NCBI RefSeq assembly: GCF_008923245.1
Contig: NZ_WBOS01000005.1
Location: forward strand, 124,001 to 188,000
Length of the DNA: 64,000 nt
From: Cytobacillus depressus
GTDB taxonomy: Bacteria; Bacillota; Bacilli; Bacillales; Cytobacillaceae
Direction: 5' to 3'
Shown here piece by piece: positions 46,958 to 54,746 of this stretch. Both the position numbers and the translations under genes were made by a program. A model generated the notes under the pieces. It saw only the letters and a list, made by a program, of their open reading frames with translations. It did no database searches and was not told the origin of the DNA. Numbering within the stretch: position 1 is the first letter of the stretch; the number at the start of each line of letters is the position of its first letter.

Positions 46958-48678
46958 GCAATTTCCTCCTCAGAGAGCTGGGATTCGACAATTTCACGAT
47001 ATACTTCATTGTTTTCAAGCAATTCCTTATGTGTTCCCATTCCGGCCACTTTTCCGTCATCTAATACGATAATGCGATCAGCGTCAATGACAGATGTAAC
47101 TCTTTGAGCGACGATAATAACCGTTGCATTTTGTGTTTCATTCTTTAATGCCGCACGTAATTTTGCATCTGTTTTATAATCAAGGGCTGAGAAGCTATCA
47201 TCAAAAATATAAATATCTGGTTTTCTGACAAGCGCTCGTGCAATCGATAGGCGCTGTTTCTGTCCGCCTGATACGTTTGAACCACCCTGTGAAATGATTG
47301 ATTCATAGCCATTCTCCATTTTGGAGATAAATTCTTCAGCTTGTGCGATTTTAGCCGCATGTTCAATTTCTTCTTGAGAAGCACCCTCTTTTCCGAAGCG
47401 AATATTTTCGGCAATCGTTCCCGAAAAAAGTAAAGCCTTTTGCGGAACAAAACCTATACGTGAGCGAATTTCTTCATGAGGGGCATCCTGTACATTGACC
47501 CCATTAATCCGAACATTCCCGCTTGTCGCATCATAAAAGCGCGGAATTAAGTTTACGAGAGTTGTTTTTCCCGCTCCTGTTCCGCCAATGATCGCCGTTA
47601 TTTCTCCTGAATTGGCGCGAAAACTAATGTCGGAAAGGGCAGGTTCTTCCGCTCCCGGGTAATGGAATGTCACATGCTCAAATTCAAGTGTACCGCGTTC
47701 CCGATTAGCTTTGGCGGATCCTTTATCAAGTAATGTTGGTTTCATTTCAAGAACTTCATTAATACGCTTAGCTGATACAGCAGCACGAGGAATCATCACG
47801 AACATCATCGAAGCCATAACAAGGGCAAACATAATTTGCATGACGTATTGAATGAAAGCCATTAGATCCCCAATATGCATGCCCCCATTATCAATGCGAA
47901 TCCCGCCAAACCAAATAACAGCCACAACGGTTAGATTCATAACAAGCATCATCACGGGCATCATCAATGCCATAACTTTGTTTACTTTAATGGAAACATC
48001 GGTTAATTCTTTATTGGCAAATTGTAAGCGATCTTGCTCTTGCTTTTCCTGATTAAAAGCACGAATGACGCGAATGCCTGTTAAGTTTTCACGTAAGACA
48101 AGGTTCAATTGATCAAGCCGTTTTTGCACTAATTTAAAAAGCGGGATTCCTTTTTTCATAATAAGGAGAACTGTCCCAACTAAAATTGGGATGATTGCCA
48201 CGATGACAAGCGATAATTTCGCATCCTTGGAAACAGCCATAATAACACCGCCGACAAACATAATTGGTGCACTTATAACCATACGTAGCATCATTATCAC
48301 AACTTGCTGAATTTGGGTAATATCATTCGTCGTTCTTGTAATTAATGAAGCTGTTCCGATTTGATCAAATTCCTGAAGGGAAAAATTCTCTACATGTGTA
48401 AATACTTTTCTCCGAAGATCCCGGCCTAACCCCATTGCTGCCTTCGCTGAAAAATAGCTTCCCACTGCCGACGCAACCATGCCAATGGCAGCGACTAACA
48501 GCATGAAGCCGCCTATTTTCCAAATGTAAGGCTTGTCACCAATTACGACTCCTTTATCAATAATATCGGCCATAAGAGTTGGCAAGAAGAGGTCAGCCAT
48601 CGACTGCACAAAAACTAAACCGAACACTGCTAACACAATCCACTTATAAAACGAAAGATTTTTCAATATTTTAATCAT
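46954..48678 (-). CDS. Half ABC exporter, subunit 1 (YfiB-like)
   Basis: A 574-residue half-transporter with six N-terminal helices and a C-terminal ATPase: Walker A GGTGAGKTT, Q-loop VPQKALLFSG, signature NVSGGQKQR, Walker B IYIFDDSFSALD. The base after Walker B is Asp rather than Glu, a frequent sign of a degenerate ATPase site in heterodimeric exporters; subunit 2 has the normal Glu. It starts at ATG 48678 behind AGAAGGG and overlaps marR by 8 bp. Substrate unknown; drugs or lipids are typical. Confidence 0.9.
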   Translation of the reverse strand: MIKILKNLSFYKWIVLAVFGLVFVQSMADLFLPTLMADIIDKGVVIGDKPYIWKIGGFMLLVAAIGMVASAVGSYFSAKAAMGLGRDLRRKVFTHVENFSLQEFDQIGTASLITRTTNDITQIQQVVIMMLRMVISAPIMFVGGVIMAVSKDAKLSLVIVAIIPILVGTVLLIMKKGIPLFKLVQKRLDQLNLVLRENLTGIRVIRAFNQEKQEQDRLQFANKELTDVSIKVNKVMALMMPVMMLVMNLTVVAVIWFGGIRIDNGGMHIGDLMAFIQYVMQIMFALVMASMMFVMIPRAAVSAKRINEVLEMKPTLLDKGSAKANRERGTLEFEHVTFHYPGAEEPALSDISFRANSGEITAIIGGTGAGKTTLVNLIPRFYDATSGNVRINGVNVQDAPHEEIRSRIGFVPQKALLFSGTIAENIRFGKEGASQEEIEHAAKIAQAEEFISKMENGYESIISQGGSNVSGGQKQRLSIARALVRKPDIYIFDDSFSALDYKTDAKLRAALKNETQNATVIIVAQRVTSVIDADRIIVLDDGKVAGMGTHKELLENNEVYREIVESQLSEEEIA

Positions 48679-49156
48679 TCGACCCTTCTCCTTGCTCTGG
48701 GGATTTTTCTTCTAAAAATTTGGCAATTTGGTCAAGTGAAGCAAGTAATTCTGCATATTGCTTCGCCTGCAACGTATCAATCGCTGATTCGAAAACGCGG
48801 TTTATACCGCCTTCCTGCTCTTTCATCGTTTGAATTTGCGTTTTTCCTTCATTACTAAGGATTAATTGCATTTCTCGCCTGTTTTCCTTAACAGGATGCC
48901 GCTCCATGAAGCCTGCTTGAACAAGTCCATCCACAGCCTGACTTAACGTACTTTTTGGAAATTGCATCATCTGGCCAAGTTCTTTTTGGGTCATTTCCCT
49001 ATAAGGCGCTAAAGTCATTAATACTGCATATTGCGGAACTGTAAGGTCATTCGTAACGGCTGTTCTTTGCACAATTTTTCTCATACTTAGATTTACACGC
49101 CAAATGGCGCGGAACAGCTCTCCAGAGCGCATATTCGGTTGATTTTCACAATGCAT
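48671..49156 (-). CDS. MarR-family regulator
   Basis: A 161-residue winged-helix regulator. ATG 49156 has GAAGGTGG upstream; an in-frame start 5 codons earlier does not. It has the typical MarR core LTVPQYAVLMTLAPYREMTQKELGQMM, FPKSTLSQAVDGLVQAGFMERHP and RREMQLILSNEGK. The gene heads the operon with the two ABC genes and overlaps the first, so it most likely represses its own operon until an inducing compound binds. A palindrome lies just upstream. Confidence 0.92.
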   Translation of the reverse strand: MHCENQPNMRSGELFRAIWRVNLSMRKIVQRTAVTNDLTVPQYAVLMTLAPYREMTQKELGQMMQFPKSTLSQAVDGLVQAGFMERHPVKENRREMQLILSNEGKTQIQTMKEQEGGINRVFESAIDTLQAKQYAELLASLDQIAKFLEEKSPEQGEGSND

Positions 49157-49183
49157 ATTGTCCACCTTCATTCATATTTGAAT

Positions 49184-49241
49184 AGTTCATTTACGAACTG
49201 TTTAATAGTGTAATATTACTCCTGCTTTTTTTGATAGTCAA
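49184..49241 (-). promoter_or_regulatory. Promoter and probable MarR operator
   Basis: Minus strand: TTGACT (49236-49241), 17 bp, TAATAT (49213-49218). Downstream of the -10 lies the inverted repeat AGTTCGTAAATGAACT (49184-49199), well placed for repression by MarR. Confidence 0.65.
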
Positions 49242-49340
49242 TTATTTGCAAATGACAAATTATAACAAAAAGAGATAATGGGCGCCTGCTGCCAATTTTT
49301 TGGCCCCAGAAAAAGTTTTATAAAGTTCCGCAAATCCTTA

Positions 49341-49369
49341 TTGACTAAATAGGGAACACACTGTAACAT
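49341..49369 (+). promoter_or_regulatory. Probable promoter of the EamA gene
   Basis: TTGACT (49341-49346), 17 bp, TAACAT (49364-49369), about 90 bp before the start codon. The 49157-49459 interval holds the two divergent promoters and no further gene. Confidence 0.5.
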
Positions 49370-49459
49370 ACAGCTGAAAAATTTAAGCTATCAATTTTTT
49401 ATGATCCGAAAATAAATGGATCAAAATCAAAAATGACCAATATATGATTGCGAGGAAAA

Positions 49460-50413
49460 ATGATGATTTCTAGCAGTACGTTTTTAAGAAAAAAAGGAAT
49501 CCTCCTAGTGCTAATCGCTGCTATTCTATGGGGTGTTTCCGGGACGGTCGCTCAATTCCTTTTTCAGCACCAAGGCTTTAGCCCGGAATGGTTAGTCGTT
49601 GTTAGACTATTAATCTCAGGAGCTTTATTATTAGGAATAGCTTATAAAAAGGAGAAACATAGAGTTTGGGCAATTTGGAAGGTAAAATATGACGCCTTCA
49701 GCATTATTCTCTTTGGAATCCTCGGCATGCTTGGTGTTCAATATACATTTTTCGCGGCCATTAAGCATGGAAATGCAGCTACGGCCACTGTTCTGCAATA
49801 TTTAGCGCCTGTGCTCATAATGTGCTATGCGGCGTTCCGCTCGAAACGAATGCCGACAAAAACAGAAGGTCTTGCTTTTATATTAGCGATTTCAGGGACA
49901 TTTTTGCTTGTCACGCAAGGAAGTTTTCACACACTTTCAATTTCTGGCTTGGCATTGTTTTGGGGGCTAATCTCTGCAGTGGCATTAGCTTTCTACACAC
50001 TTCATCCTCTTAAACTTCTTGCCAATTGGGGATCGGTAATTGTCGTTGGCTGGGGAATGTTAATCGGCGGAGTTTTTTTTAGCTTTATTCATCCCCCATG
50101 GGCCTTTGAAGGGCATTGGTCGCTTTCAGCTGTCTTTTCTGTGATTTTTGTGATAGCCTTTGGCACCTTTATTGCGTTTTATTGCTATTTAGAAAGCCTA
50201 AAATATATTAGTGCTTCTGAAACTAGCTTACTTGCCTGCACAGAGCCGTTAACAGCAGCATTTTTGGCGATTATTTGGCTCCATGTTACTTTTGGTTTGG
50301 CCGAATGGATTGGGACGATTTGTATTTTAAGTACGATTGCTCTTTTATCCGTTAAGAAGGAAAAAAAGGCTGTTCAAACGAGGGAGAGTATCAAATATAT
50401 GATCAATCAGTAA
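49460..50413 (+). CDS. EamA-family (DMT) transporter
   Basis: A 317-residue membrane protein with ten helices in two EamA repeats: IAAILWGVSGTVAQFLFQ at the start, GMLGVQYTFFAAIKHGNAATATVLQYLAPVLI closing the first repeat, and YLESLKYISASETSLLACTEPLTAAFLAIIWL in the second. Family members export amino acids, metabolites or drugs; the substrate is not predictable. The start is ATG 49460 or the next codon, both behind GAGGAAAA. The gene stands alone. Confidence 0.88.
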   Translation: MMISSSTFLRKKGILLVLIAAILWGVSGTVAQFLFQHQGFSPEWLVVVRLLISGALLLGIAYKKEKHRVWAIWKVKYDAFSIILFGILGMLGVQYTFFAAIKHGNAATATVLQYLAPVLIMCYAAFRSKRMPTKTEGLAFILAISGTFLLVTQGSFHTLSISGLALFWGLISAVALAFYTLHPLKLLANWGSVIVVGWGMLIGGVFFSFIHPPWAFEGHWSLSAVFSVIFVIAFGTFIAFYCYLESLKYISASETSLLACTEPLTAAFLAIIWLHVTFGLAEWIGTICILSTIALLSVKKEKKAVQTRESIKYMINQ

Positions 50414-50420
50414 TAGAATA

Positions 50421-50456
50421 AAGGGACAGTCCATATGTTTCGACTGTCCCTGATTA
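50421..50456 (+). terminator. Hairpin after the EamA gene
   Basis: GGGACAGTC / GACTGTCCC with a 10-nt loop, 10 bp after the stop. It has no clear T run, so the terminator role is tentative. Confidence 0.45.
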
Positions 50457-50497
50457 AGGCTGTCACCGCATTACAAAACTAAGTAAAGGAGGAACTT

Positions 50498-50707
50498 CTA
50501 GCCATCCTCTCGATCTGCTGTACGATCCATAGCATCTTCAGCACCTTCGCCAGCCTTATTGCCCAGCGCACCGCCAGCAATAGCGCCCGCAACTGTGCCT
50601 ATCGGACCTAATACAGAACCTACTGCAGCACCAACTGCAGCACCGGCGCCTGTTCCAAGTGCCTCACCAGCATCGATATCATCACGATTTCGTTTATCGT
50701 CTGCCAA
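50498..50707 (-). CDS. Small glycine-zipper protein
   Basis: A 69-residue protein. The start is TTG 50707 behind GGAGGTGA. Acidic ends (MADDKRNRDDIDAGEA and AEDAMDRTADREDG) surround a Gly/Ala-rich centre with GxxxG spacing (GTGAGAAVGAAVGSVLGPIG, VAGAIAGGALGNKAG), a glycine-zipper pattern that can insert in or associate with membranes. No function is known. The promoter and terminator are not clear. Confidence 0.7.
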   Translation of the reverse strand: MADDKRNRDDIDAGEALGTGAGAAVGAAVGSVLGPIGTVAGAIAGGALGNKAGEGAEDAMDRTADREDG

Positions 50708-50867
50708 TTATTTCACCTCCATGTTGGAGAAGTGCTATTGTTTTTACATACAAACACTTCTCTCAAATATATTTTGCTCCATATTATGACTATTAATTAA
50801 AAATCATCTATTCAACTGCTGGTAAGTTTTGCCATCACCCTCTCACCAAATAGAAGAAAACGATACT

Positions 50868-50907
50868 ATAAAATAAGGCAGACACCATTAGCATGGGTCT
50901 GCCCTTT
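50868..50907 (-). terminator. Terminator of the MFS-DUF2277 unit
   Basis: GGCAGAC / GTCTGCC with additional inner CAT / ATG pairing on the minus strand, followed by TTATTTTAT, 10 bp past the DUF2277 stop. The rest of 50708-50916 shows no gene. Confidence 0.75.
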
Positions 50908-50916
50908 TATTATTTA

Positions 50917-51189
50917 TTAGTTTTTTCCAAACCTTTTAGCTGACCTGGCTCGAGCACGCTCAGCTTCAATTTCGCGATTACGTGGCTCTGCACTCGTTTC
51001 AAGTGAATTAAATAAATTTCTGGATACTAGCGCTATCTCACTAACGGCAAGATTAAACGCTTCTTCATTCGCCATTGAGGGCTTGTTAAAACCTGTGATC
51101 TTTCTTACATACTGGAGAGCTGCTGCTTGAGTCTCTTCATCAGTAGCTGGCGGATCAAAATTGAATAATGTTTTAATGTTCCGGCACAT
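50917..51189 (-). CDS. DUF2277 protein
   Basis: A 90-residue protein starting at ATG 51189 behind AGGAGAATC. The start MCRNIKTLFNFDPPATDEE and the core AALQYVRKITGFNKPS are diagnostic of DUF2277, a family of small soluble proteins of unknown function. It has a charged C-terminal helix (REIEAERARARSAKRFGKN). It lies 9 bp after the MFS gene and is probably co-transcribed with it. Confidence 0.85.
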   Translation of the reverse strand: MCRNIKTLFNFDPPATDEETQAAALQYVRKITGFNKPSMANEEAFNLAVSEIALVSRNLFNSLETSAEPRNREIEAERARARSAKRFGKN

Positions 51190-51198
51190 ACGATTCTC

Positions 51199-52422
51199 CT
51201 ATTCCTTAGCTAACATTCTTTCGCCTTGCACTGGTGCTTTCATATTGTAGATTGGCAATATCACAATCAACCCAATTACAAAAAGGACAGCAGCCAACTC
51301 GAACATAGTTACAATGGAAGTCATTTTTTTTAATATACCTGCCATGCTCATTGTTAATACCATTGCCCCAGTGAAAAGCGGGCTTAATGTTCCATTCACT
51401 CTTCCGATAAATTCAGCTTTTGTATTTTGGAGGATCATTGTATTAATCCCGATTTGAATACAAGGGAAGAATAGTCCATTCACGAATTCTGCTCCAAGTG
51501 TAAGCGGCAAGGTAGTTGAAAAGCCAATCACACTCATACCTATCGCATTGGCCAACATCCCAATCACTAATAGCTTTTGCGGTGGAACGGATTTAGAGAA
51601 CATAACAGAAACCGCTCCCCCGACAATCATACCAATTCCATTCGCCATTAAAAGCCATTGCAAGCTTTCTTTTGCCAGCTCTAATCTCTCTGTAACGAGG
51701 AAAATCGAAAGAGGATGAATTAATCCAATGGCAAGTCCTGCAGCCATAAAGCAAAGCCCAAGAAGCTTTAGTTCTTTTTTAGCAAGAACGTAGCGAATTC
51801 CTCTTTTCATTTCCTCAAGTACTGACGACTCTTTCTTTTCTGCGTCCATTTGGTGGTCTGCTGGAATAAATGCTAGCATAGCTGCAGATAGCAAGAACGC
51901 GATTCCAGTTATGGCTATAGATACATCGATGCCGAATTGCTGGAAAATAAACGTTCCAAGCACAGGGCCGAATACCATAAAAATCGCAAAAATGGTTTGA
52001 TAAATAGACATAGCGGATTGAATTAACTCTTCACTTAAATGCATTTTAAATAGCTTCATTCCGGACGGCTGGGAAAATTGCGATAAAATCGCCGAAATTA
52101 ATGTAGCGAAAAAGATGATTTTCCATGAACCGATCACAAGTGTAACTAATACAGCAAATACAGATAGTGCACTTAAAATATCACACCAAACCATCGTTCT
52201 CTTCGGACGCCAACGGTCTGCAAAAGTTCCGCCAATAAATGAGAAAATAAAGATCGGCGCAAATTCCGCAACCGATATCATCGAAACGGCAAAGGCATCG
52301 CCATTAGTTTTTTCCATAACGAATAAAAGAACAGCAAAATTTCGCACCCAAATTCCTACTTGGAGAAACAAAGCAGACAGAAATATTGCCTGAACAAATC
52401 GATTTTTGAATAATTGCTTCAT
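51199..52422 (-). CDS. MFS efflux transporter behind an attenuator
   Basis: A 407-residue major facilitator with twelve helices of the MFS_3/macrolide-efflux and EntS-like group. It shows FIGGTFADRWRPKRTM (motif A), LSQFSQPSGMKLFKMHL, MVFGPVLGTFIFQQFG and FIGRVNGTLSPLFTGAM. Exporters of this group pump macrolides or other compounds out of the cell. It starts at ATG 52422 behind AGGAGAATG. The leader (52423-52680) has a three-codon uORF and mutually exclusive hairpins, suggesting induction by a translation-targeting compound. Confidence 0.88.
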   Translation of the reverse strand: MKQLFKNRFVQAIFLSALFLQVGIWVRNFAVLLFVMEKTNGDAFAVSMISVAEFAPIFIFSFIGGTFADRWRPKRTMVWCDILSALSVFAVLVTLVIGSWKIIFFATLISAILSQFSQPSGMKLFKMHLSEELIQSAMSIYQTIFAIFMVFGPVLGTFIFQQFGIDVSIAITGIAFLLSAAMLAFIPADHQMDAEKKESSVLEEMKRGIRYVLAKKELKLLGLCFMAAGLAIGLIHPLSIFLVTERLELAKESLQWLLMANGIGMIVGGAVSVMFSKSVPPQKLLVIGMLANAIGMSVIGFSTTLPLTLGAEFVNGLFFPCIQIGINTMILQNTKAEFIGRVNGTLSPLFTGAMVLTMSMAGILKKMTSIVTMFELAAVLFVIGLIVILPIYNMKAPVQGERMLAKE

Positions 52423-52466
52423 AACATTCTCCTTTTTCTTAATACCTTTTTAAAAATAAATCCCGC

Positions 52467-52500
52467 AAAAAACCCCTATCCGTCATTTTGGATAGGAGTC
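52467..52500 (-). terminator. Attenuator terminator in the MFS leader
   Basis: On the minus strand the arms are GACTCCTATCC (52490-52500) and GGATAGGGG (52473-52481) with an 8-nt loop, followed by T6 (52467-52472), 45 bp before the MFS start. The 5' arm can pair instead with an upstream segment. Confidence 0.85.
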
Positions 52501-52574
52501 ATCAAAAACCATAGAAAAAGACATAGCAATACCAATTGCTATTGCAATGATCATCTTTTTTCCATAAATGTATA

Positions 52575-52637
52575 GACTAATCCTATTCCAATATGACTTC
52601 GTTTAATGACGAACATAATTTTGAAATCAGGATTAGT
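52575..52637 (-). promoter_or_regulatory. Anti-antiterminator hairpin / antiterminator segment of the MFS leader
   Basis: ACTAATCCT (52629-52637) pairs with AGGATTAGT (52576-52584). The same 3' arm, read as GGAATAGGATTAGTC (52575-52589), can instead pair with the terminator arm GACTCCTATCC through GG/CC, ATAGGA/TCCTAT and GTC/GAC (11 bp, two bulges). The two folds exclude each other. Confidence 0.7.
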
Positions 52638-52640
52638 AGA

Positions 52641-52652
52641 TCATCGCCCCAT
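52641..52652 (-). CDS. Three-codon leader peptide (Met-Gly-Arg) of the MFS attenuator
   Basis: ATG GGG CGA TGA with a strong AGAGGGTG ribosome site at normal distance. The stop codon lies three bases before the 5' arm of the first leader hairpin, so a ribosome stalled on it would cover that arm. Similar ultra-short leader peptides control antibiotic-resistance genes in Firmicutes. A second small frame (52483-52554, 23 hydrophobic residues) follows in the leader with only a weak ribosome site. Confidence 0.65.
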   Translation of the reverse strand: MGR

Positions 52653-52679
52653 GGTCACCCTCTCGTGTAATGTGTTAAT

Positions 52680-52708
52680 ATCTTACACAATTCTCACCTA
52701 TGTTTCAA
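52680..52708 (-). promoter_or_regulatory. Promoter of the MFS leader transcript
   Basis: Minus strand TTGAAA (52703-52708), 17 bp, TAAGAT (52680-52685), a good sigma-A match. It is about 28 bp ahead of the leader peptide start. Confidence 0.75.
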
Positions 52709-52761
52709 GCAATAAATTAAAATTTTTACAAAAAAAGGGTAATAATATTAATAATGCTGCC

Positions 52762-52815
52762 TTGACATGAAACCAAATGGTTTTATATAATTTTTAAAGT
52801 GAAACCAAATGGTTT
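52762..52815 (+). promoter_or_regulatory. Promoter with two operators for the AHSA1-ArsR operon
   Basis: TTGACA (52762-52767) and TATAAT (52786-52791), spacer 18 bp. The same palindrome-like box AAACCAAATGGTTT occurs inside the spacer (52770-52783) and again downstream of the -10 (52802-52815), 32 bp apart (about three helix turns). Good candidate for ArsR autorepression. Confidence 0.75.
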
Positions 52816-52846
52816 TATATCCTAAAAAAGAAAGAGGTTATAATCA

Positions 52847-53275
52847 ATGGAAAATCAAGCTACTGTACAAGATATTAAGAAAACAATCATATTTAATGCA
52901 CCCATTCAAAAAGTATGGGATACCGTTTCAACAGCGGAAGGAATTGCCTCATGGTTTATGCCAAACGACTTTAAGCTTGAGGTTGGGCATGAGTTCCATA
53001 TCCAATCACCTTTTGGTCCCTCTCCATGTAAAGTATTAGAAATCAATGCACCGAACCATTTATCTTTTTCTTGGGATACAGATGGCTGGTTTGTTTCTTT
53101 TGATTTAAAGAACTTAGGAGATCAAACAGAATTTACAATGATTCATGGCGGCTGGAAGCAAGCTGATTCGATTGTACCGAAAGCAGGAAGAAGCGCTGCA
53201 GAAATCCGCGATACGATGAATGCAGGCTGGGAAGGGCTTGTTAAGGAAAGACTTCGTAAAGTTGTGGAAGGGTAA
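52847..53275 (+). CDS. AHSA1-like SRPBCC protein
   Basis: A 142-residue START/SRPBCC-fold protein starting at ATG 52847 behind AAAGAGG. Landmarks: IKKTIIFNAPIQKVWDTVST, AEGIASWFMPNDFKLEVGHEF, CKVLEINAPNHLSFSWDTDGW and a C-terminal MNAGWEGLVKERLRK helix. The fold binds hydrophobic small molecules; the bacterial proteins are of unknown role and often sit with an ArsR regulator, as here. The stop overlaps the ArsR start by one base (TAATG). Confidence 0.87.
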   Translation: MENQATVQDIKKTIIFNAPIQKVWDTVSTAEGIASWFMPNDFKLEVGHEFHIQSPFGPSPCKVLEINAPNHLSFSWDTDGWFVSFDLKNLGDQTEFTMIHGGWKQADSIVPKAGRSAAEIRDTMNAGWEGLVKERLRKVVEG

Positions 53276-53601
53276 TGGCCGCTCTTCCGAAGTATGATGT
53301 TTTTCAAGCAATTGCCGATCCTACTCGCAGAGAAGTACTGAAGTTACTGGCTGAAAAAGAACGTCCGATTTCTGAAATTACCACGCATTTTTCAATGAGT
53401 CGGACAGCTATAACCAAGCATCTTCATATTCTATCAGAGGCAGAGTTAGTCCGGGGACAAAAAGTAGGGAGAGAAAAACGCTACCGCTTGCAACCTGAAT
53501 CATTCACTGAATTAAAACAATGGCTCGCCTACTTCGACCAATTCTGGGATAATAAGCTTTCGATTTTAAAACATTTGGTAGAGGGCCAAAAGAACACTTA
53601 A
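53275..53601 (+). CDS. ArsR-family regulator
   Basis: A 108-residue winged-helix regulator: FQAIADPTRREVLKLLAEKERPISEIT, SMSRTAITKHLHILSEAELVRGQKVGREKRYRL (in parts), then a short helix. No metal-binding CxC is seen in the recognition helix, so it probably senses something other than a metal, or acts with the SRPBCC partner. It overlaps the preceding gene (TAATG). The two AAACCAAATGGTTT boxes upstream of the operon are the likely sites. Confidence 0.9.
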   Translation: MAALPKYDVFQAIADPTRREVLKLLAEKERPISEITTHFSMSRTAITKHLHILSEAELVRGQKVGREKRYRLQPESFTELKQWLAYFDQFWDNKLSILKHLVEGQKNT

Positions 53602-53645
53602 TTAATTATTTTTCACCCTGAGAATAAAGAATAGAAACGAAATTA

Positions 53646-53673
53646 GAACAGTGCTCGTCACTGTTCTTTTATT
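53646..53673 (+). terminator. Terminator of the AHSA1-ArsR operon
   Basis: GAACAGTG / CACTGTTC, CTCGT loop, then TTTTATTT, 45 bp after the arsR stop. Confidence 0.85.
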
Positions 53674-53768
53674 TCCATGGAAAATAATTGTTTTTGAGGA
53701 AATTGTAACCCCTCCATTTTTTTAACGTCAAATTCAAGGAGACCCTAAAAATTTAAGGAGGAAACAAG

Positions 53769-54698
53769 ATGAAGAAAATCAATGTACTAGCTACAACTGT
53801 TTTAATAGCTGGGTTAGTATTAAGCAATCATTCAGTACTTGCTAATAGTCAATCTAAAGACATTCAAAATATGTCTGAAGAGGAACGTGCTCAAGAGAAG
53901 GATACATCCAATTTCATCAAATTTTCTGGTGTAGTTAAAGAGATTGAGAAGGATACGAAAGCTACCCGTATCCTTGTAGAAAATGAAAGCGATTCATTGG
54001 AAATGATTTTTACGATAACGAATGATGTACTTTTACTAGATAATGAAAAGGGAGAAAAATTTGAAAGTGCAGAGATCAAGAAAGGAACAAAAATTAATGC
54101 TTATTATGACAAGAATAAACCAATGACCTTGATTTACCCTGCTAACGTCATTCCTGAAATAATGATAGTACACGGTCAAGAGCTAGGGCAGGTTAAGGTA
54201 GCAAAGTTTAATAAACAGCATGTAAGCCTCGACAATGATCTGAAGTTGCATATTTCTAAAGAGACCATTCTCGAAAATGAAAAGGGAGACTCTATTTCCG
54301 AAGAAGACTTAGCAGAAAAAGAGTTAATCGTATTTTACACGATTTCAACAAGAAGCATTCCTGCACAAACAACACCTACAAAAATCATTGCCCTTGAATT
54401 TACGGATGAAAATTTGTTGAAAGTCAGCCAATTGATTGATAAGGATCACTATTTTATAGGAGATACAAAAATGATTCCGATTAGAAAAGTAGCCGCACAA
54501 TTGGGTTATAAGGTGGAATGGAATAAAAAACAAAATAGTATTTTATTGAGAAAACAGACAAGCACCATCCTTCTTACCATTGGTAAAAAAGATTATGGAT
54601 ACAATCGCAGTATTGGCTATTTTACAGATGCACCCGAAATGAAGAATGGGAAAACCTATGTATCAGAAGAATTGCTTGAAAGATTATTATTAAAATAA
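53769..54698 (+). CDS. Secreted protein with C-terminal copper-amine-oxidase-like (stalk) domain
   Basis: A 309-residue protein starting at ATG 53769 behind AAGGAGG. An N-terminal Sec signal peptide (~residues 1-26, ending VLANS) has no lipobox. Two OB-like beta segments follow (FIKFSGVVKEIEKDTKATRIL; DVLLLDNEKGEKF; GQVKVAKFNKQHVSLDNDLKL). The C-terminal ~85 residues are a stalk domain, the substrate-binding-like N-terminal domain of copper amine oxidases: GDTKMIPIRKVAAQLGYKVEWNKKQNSILLRK and KTYVSEELLERLL. Function unknown; probably in the cell wall. Confidence 0.75.
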   Translation: MKKINVLATTVLIAGLVLSNHSVLANSQSKDIQNMSEEERAQEKDTSNFIKFSGVVKEIEKDTKATRILVENESDSLEMIFTITNDVLLLDNEKGEKFESAEIKKGTKINAYYDKNKPMTLIYPANVIPEIMIVHGQELGQVKVAKFNKQHVSLDNDLKLHISKETILENEKGDSISEEDLAEKELIVFYTISTRSIPAQTTPTKIIALEFTDENLLKVSQLIDKDHYFIGDTKMIPIRKVAAQLGYKVEWNKKQNSILLRKQTSTILLTIGKKDYGYNRSIGYFTDAPEMKNGKTYVSEELLERLLLK

Positions 54699-54714
54699 TC
54701 TTTTGCTAGATTAG

Positions 54715-54743
54715 AAAACCCGCTAAAATCAGCGGGTTTTTTT
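54715..54743 (+). terminator. Terminator of the stalk-domain gene
   Basis: AACCCGCT / AGCGGGTT, 6-nt loop, T7. On the other strand it sits just past the MerR stop codon (54747) and could serve that gene too. Confidence 0.85.
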
Positions 54744-54746
54744 CTT

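Noticed and set aside
52483..52554. 23-residue hydrophobic frame (MIIAIAIGIAMSFSMVFDDS...) in the MFS leader
   Set aside because: Could be a second leader peptide, but its ribosome site is weak and the frame overlaps the terminator loop; kept only as a remark under the three-codon uORF.
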